From CAZKGE01 sp964541695 (GTDB lineage Bacteria; Bacillota; Clostridia; Christensenellales; CAG-138), in assembly GCA_964541695.1 (NCBI GenBank), contig CAZIRB010000042.1:1-17474 (forward strand): a stretch of 17,474 bases of DNA, given 5' to 3'. Made by a program: the position numbers and the translations under genes. Positions 14,792 to 17,474 of the stretch are shown one piece after another. The notes under the pieces are model-generated. The model saw only the letters and a program-made list of their open reading frames with translations, did not search any database and was not told the origin of the DNA. The stretch's first letter is position 1. The number at the start of each line of letters is the position of its first letter.

Positions 14792-16669
14792 TCAGCCGAC
14801 CAGCTCAAGGTCATAGAGGGCCGCGATGCTGTAGCCGTCCGTGCAGTCGAGCGGCGGGATGTTCCGGCCGTCGTCGCCCTGCGGGAAGTTCGTCCAGACG
14901 GACTCGTTGACCGCGTGGAACTTGTCCGGGCGATACATCAGCGAGAAGCTCGGGACCTCGGTTAAATAGATCTCAACCGCCTCGGTGTAGTACTCGATCA
15001 GCTTCGCCTTGTCGGACTCGAGCGGGATGAGCTTGATCAGCTCGTCGATGCGGGGGTTGGAGTAGTGGCCCCAGTTGCCGGACCAGTTGTTCTCCACGCC
15101 GTTGTACTCGGAGCTCATGAGCATACGCACGCGGCCCCAGGGCTGCGACGGCGTCGCGGAGTCGGTCCACATCATGAAGATGTCGTAGTCGCTCTGCGCG
15201 GCGGCGGTGACGACCGTCTGATAGACGGACCACTCCGGGAACTCCGTCACGATGTCGATGCCGATGTTCTTGCCGGCCGCGGCGACGATCTCCATCGAGG
15301 CCTGCCAGTCGGTCCAGCCGTTCGGGCAGCAGGCGTTGTACTCGAGCTTCTGGCCCTTGTATTCGCGCCAGCCGTCGCCGTCCGTGTCCACGATGCCGGC
15401 TTCGTCGAGCAGCGCCTTGGCGCCCTCGATGTCGTTGCCCGCCCACTGCAGGCCCTTGGCGGCGATCTTCTCATGGTCGTACATCGCCTGCTCGCCGGCC
15501 GTCGGGTTCATCAGCGAACGCGGCACCGCCTGGAACGTCGGGCTCTGGCCCGTCATGGCGTTGGTGTTGATCGCGTCGTAGTCGACCGCCATGGCGATGG
15601 CCTTGCGGACCGCGACCTGGTCGAGGCCGTAGCTGGTCAGGTTATACCAGGCCGTCGGCATGTTGACGCAGATGCCATAGGGCGCCTCGTCGAGATAGGT
15701 CGAGATCGGCAGACCTTCCTTCTCCCAGAGGTCGTTGATATTGGAGATGAACTGCTGGCAGACGTCGACCTCGCCGGCGGCGAACGCAACCTGGCCGGCC
15801 GCGTTGTCGGCATAGATCGTATGCGCCAGGTACTTCGGCACAGGCAGCTTGCCGAACATGGACGCATCCTGGCCCCAGTAGTTGTCGTCGCGCACGAGCA
15901 CGACCTTCTGATCGTCGGAGTAGAACTTCGTGTACGGGCCGGACCAGACGACGTCGTCGCCCTTGTCCTGCTTGATCGTGTCCGGCGTGTTGCGGGCTTC
16001 GAGCGTCTGCAGCCAGGCCTTCTGCATCATGTAGGCCTGCACCAGGAAGCACGAGAGCTGCAGCGGGTTGACGGGCTTGCCGTCCTCGGTCAGCTTGGCA
16101 TGGATGACCACCGTGGAATCGTCCACGGCCTCGATGGTCTCGATGTAGGGCGCGTAGCCCGTGCCGATGCTGTTGGCGTACTTGACGTCGCACTCGAAGG
16201 TATAGGCAACGTCCTGCGCGGTGATTTTCGTGCCGTCGCTCCACTTGGCGGCCGGCTTGATCTTGACGGTTACGGTGGTCTTGTCGTCGGACCAGACCGG
16301 GTCGCCGTCGGCGATGAGCGGCTTCATCGTGCCATCGAGCATGTTGTACATATATAGCGCTTCAAACATGCAGATGCGCGAGCCGCCCGCCGAGCTGGCG
16401 ATGGCCATGGCGTTGTTCATGTCGTCCGACAGCGGGTTCCAGCCGTTGACGGCGCCCCACTGCTGGCCGGCGAAGTAGAGCGTCTCGTTGCGCGGAAGAT
16501 CCGTCGTCGTTTCGGCCGGAGCCTCGGTCTCCGCGGGCGCCTCGGTTGCGGCCTCCGCGGGTGCTTCGGTCGGCGCGACCGCCGGCGTGGTCGGTGCGCA
16601 CGCGAACATCGTGGTGAAGACCATCGCGAACACAGCGATGAGCGCCAGCAGTTTGGTTGTTCTCTTCAT
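14792..16669 (-). CDS. ABC transporter substrate-binding lipoprotein, SBP_bac_5 family (probable beta-glucoside/cellobiose binding)
   Basis: 625 aa. The extracellular lipoprotein that captures the ligand for the importer. The signal peptide MKRTTKLLALIAVFAMVFTT ends in the lipobox MFA-C with Cys24. An Ala/Pro/Thr/Glu linker (25-57) leads to the family 5 binding domain, which starts at NETLYFAG (61-68) and carries WSDGTKITAQDVAYTFE (143-159), a conserved SBP_bac_5 segment. This family binds peptides, nickel or oligosaccharides. The opening with WNPLSDD recalls the cellobiose-binding proteins of Thermotoga, and the downstream GH3-GH94-GH1 genes make a beta-gluco-oligosaccharide the most likely ligand; specificity remains inference. 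ATG 16669 has GAGGAGGG about 7 bases upstream. It is the first gene of the transport operon, behind a long leader. Confidence 0.92.
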   Translation of the reverse strand: MKRTTKLLALIAVFAMVFTTMFACAPTTPAVAPTEAPAEAATEAPAETEAPAETTTDLPRNETLYFAGQQWGAVNGWNPLSDDMNNAMAIASSAGGSRICMFEALYMYNMLDGTMKPLIADGDPVWSDDKTTVTVKIKPAAKWSDGTKITAQDVAYTFECDVKYANSIGTGYAPYIETIEAVDDSTVVIHAKLTEDGKPVNPLQLSCFLVQAYMMQKAWLQTLEARNTPDTIKQDKGDDVVWSGPYTKFYSDDQKVVLVRDDNYWGQDASMFGKLPVPKYLAHTIYADNAAGQVAFAAGEVDVCQQFISNINDLWEKEGLPISTYLDEAPYGICVNMPTAWYNLTSYGLDQVAVRKAIAMAVDYDAINTNAMTGQSPTFQAVPRSLMNPTAGEQAMYDHEKIAAKGLQWAGNDIEGAKALLDEAGIVDTDGDGWREYKGQKLEYNACCPNGWTDWQASMEIVAAAGKNIGIDIVTEFPEWSVYQTVVTAAAQSDYDIFMMWTDSATPSQPWGRVRMLMSSEYNGVENNWSGNWGHYSNPRIDELIKLIPLESDKAKLIEYYTEAVEIYLTEVPSFSLMYRPDKFHAVNESVWTNFPQGDDGRNIPPLDCTDGYSIAALYDLELVG

Positions 16670-16728
16670 GACTTTCCCTCCTCATTTTTTGTTTATCGTT
16701 TTGGCCCTGCCCCGGACCAGAACTTCGG

Positions 16729-16841
16729 TTTTCGGCGGTTTTTGGTACAGTTTCCCGGCTTTCACGATTTTCGGCGGGTTTTCCCGGTCTTTTTCGACTT
16801 TTCGCCAAATTCCGTGGGTCTTTTCGGGTTTCGGCGGTTTT
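16729..16841. repeat. Three direct repeats in the importer leader
   Basis: TTTCGGCGGTTTT (plus strand) starts at 16730 and 16829, with a one-base-longer variant TTTCGGCGGGTTTT at 16769. The starts are 39 and 60 bp apart. They lie 60-170 bp upstream of the binding-protein start. They could be binding sites or remnants of low-complexity coding sequence, because the spacing is a multiple of three. Confidence 0.5.
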
Positions 16842-16879
16842 GCGCGATTTTTTGCGTACAGAATCACAAGGGTCTCGCT

Positions 16880-17041
16880 GCGCCGCTTTTCAAAAAACGA
16901 GCGGCGCCGTCGGACGCGGGATGTTTCGGGACAAGTCTTTTGGGGTTGTTGTTTTGGCTCCGCCGCGGGCCGGCGTTTCTGCCGGACAATCAAACGCGCG
17001 GAGGGGAGCGTGTCGCGCGCCGTTCTTTTGAAAAGCGGCGC
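16880..17041. repeat. 16-bp inverted repeat 130 bp apart
   Basis: GCGCCGCTTTTCAAAA at 16880-16895 recurs in reverse complement at 17026-17041. Similarity continues four to five more bases with one insertion (AACG/GAACG). The left copy also pairs locally: GCGCCGCT (16880-16887) with AGCGGCGC (16900-16907). No transposase or target duplication is visible. Confidence 0.6.
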
Positions 17042-17110
17042 CGCTGCACACGCGGTGGTCGGTCGGTCCTAAAATCGGTCTCTTTTGGTCCCGGAACGGG
17101 CCAAGCAGCG

Positions 17111-17131
17111 TGTCCGCACAGGAGGCGGACA
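17111..17131. repeat. Inverted repeat TGTCCGC-N7-GCGGACA
   Basis: Perfect 7-bp arms at 17111-17117 and 17125-17131. It could be an operator or a small hairpin in the region between the regulator and the importer. No promoter was recognised beside it. Confidence 0.4.
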
Positions 17132-17207
17132 GTCAGGACAGGGTTTGCCGCGCCGCCGGTTTGATTGGCGGCGGCCAACGATGGGTGGCCGGGTCGGTCG
17201 GGGGATT

Positions 17208-17226
17208 CCCTTGGCCCCTCCAAGGG
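17208..17226. repeat. Inverted repeat CCCTTGG-N5-CCAAGGG
   Basis: Perfect 7-bp arms at 17208-17214 and 17220-17226. On the minus strand the outer arm overlaps TTGACC (17225-17230), a fair -35 hexamer, but no acceptable -10 lies at the right distance. A regulator site is possible. Confidence 0.4.
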
Positions 17227-17344
17227 TCAAGGCCGCGCCTGCAAAGATCCGGACATCTCCAGGGAAAGGGTTCCGCCGCGCCGATAAAGGCGCGAAAACT
17301 GGGGTCGCTCGGTCGGGTCCTCGCTTCTTCCTTCTATACTGATA

Positions 17345-17385
17345 AAACAAACGAAAAACGAACGGACGGCCCGCCCGGGCGTCCG
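17345..17385 (-). terminator. Intrinsic terminator of the upstream regulator gene
   Basis: On the minus strand, starting 7 bp after the stop of the partial gene, CGGACGCCCG pairs with GGGCCGTCCG (17363-17385, one-base bulge, short GGC-type loop). It is followed by a T-rich run TTCGTTTTTCGTTTGTTTT. Stem plus tail is a standard intrinsic terminator, which separates the regulator from the transport operon. Confidence 0.72.
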
Positions 17386-17391
17386 CCGCGC

Positions 17392-17474
17392 CTATAAAAG
17401 CTGCCTGACGGTGTCGCCCTCCCAGACGATGCCCGGCACCACGATCCGCTGCGGGATGTAGGTCTTGGGGTTGT
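17392..17474 (-). CDS. C-terminus of a LacI-type regulator or periplasmic-binding-fold protein (partial)
   Basis: Only the last 27 codons are inside the window, ending with TAG at 17392-17394. The peptide includes YIPQRIVVPGIVWEGDTV, which resembles the last strand of LacI/GalR effector domains (R-I-V-V-P-G/T...), just before a short tail. Sugar-binding proteins with the same fold end similarly. Position directly upstream of, and co-oriented with, a sugar operon, and its own terminator, favour a local LacI-family regulator. So little is present that the family call is tentative. Confidence 0.5.
   Translation of the reverse strand, partial: NPKTYIPQRIVVPGIVWEGDTVRQLL

Larger units (their letters stand above)
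16670..17344. other. Long gene-poor region upstream of the transport operon
   Basis: About 675 bp without a convincing gene. Minus-strand transcription of the importer should start here, but I found no good -35/-10 pair. The part nearest the importer reads A-rich on the minus strand and holds three copies of AAAACCGCCGAAA-like sequence. Farther up are inverted repeats at 16880-16895/17026-17041, 16880-16887/16900-16907, 17111-17117/17125-17131 and 17208-17214/17220-17226. A 103-codon minus-strand frame at 16682-16993 has a TTG start, no ribosome binding site, and lower third-position GC than the neighbours; I do not call it a gene. Plus-strand frames here look random. Confidence 0.6.

Noticed and set aside
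15065..16357. 430-codon plus-strand frame opposite the binding-protein gene
   Set aside because: Shadow; composition rich in Val, Arg, His, Asp, and Gly without domains.
17335..17340. TATACT as a plus-strand -10 element
   Set aside because: No -35 at a suitable distance, no plus-strand gene follows, and it overlaps the end of the regulator terminator.

Overview
The window (17,474 bp, GC-rich, strong G/C preference at third codon positions) looks like chromosome from a high-GC, endospore-forming Firmicute, most likely of class Clostridia. This rests on a GerA-type spore germinant receptor operon, Ala/Pro/Thr/Glu-rich lipoprotein linkers, GGAGG ribosome binding sites throughout, and a cellobiose phosphorylase that resembles the Clostridium thermocellum enzyme as I remember it. 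The placement is inference; there is no rRNA or other phylogenetic marker.

Region 1 (1-3560, plus strand): the end of a germinant receptor operon in the order B-C-A. It holds a 5'-truncated GerAB permease, a complete GerAC lipoprotein and a complete GerAA membrane subunit. The genes overlap or lie within 13 bp of each other. GerAA carries an unusual repetitive, hydrophilic C-terminal tail. A strong hairpin with a short T-rich stretch follows at 3618-3652.

Region 2 (3701-16669, minus strand, read right to left): a beta-glucoside (probably cellobiose/cello-oligosaccharide) uptake and breakdown cluster. Transcription order is lipoprotein substrate-binding protein, OppB-like permease, OppC-like permease with a large extra loop, OppD-like ATPase, OppF-like ATPase, GH3 beta-glucosidase, GH94 cellobiose phosphorylase, GH1 beta-glucosidase, and a small Cys-rich protein of unknown function. 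The five ABC genes form an importer of the peptide/oligosaccharide (Opp) class. The three carbohydrate enzymes lack signal peptides, so the sugar would be imported intact and then either phosphorolysed (GH94, giving glucose-1-phosphate plus glucose) or hydrolysed (GH3, GH1). Gaps of 124 bp before GH3 and about 130 bp before GH94 hold possible regulatory structures. The 155-bp gap after the binding-protein gene holds competing hairpins.

Region 3 (16670-17474): about 720 bp without a convincing gene, then the last 27 codons of a minus-strand protein with a LacI/periplasmic-binding-protein-like C-terminus. That gene is followed by a good intrinsic terminator. It is probably the cluster's regulator and is cut by the window edge. 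The long gap should contain the importer promoter, but I could not find a convincing sigma-A promoter there; it contains several direct and inverted repeats.

No tRNA, rRNA, CRISPR array, insertion sequence or defence system was seen. Most of the window is ordinary. The points worth a second look are the GerAA repeat tail, the OppC insertion, the possible leader-peptide coupling in front of GH94, the intercistronic hairpins, the small Cys-rich protein, and the repeat-rich leader of the transport operon.
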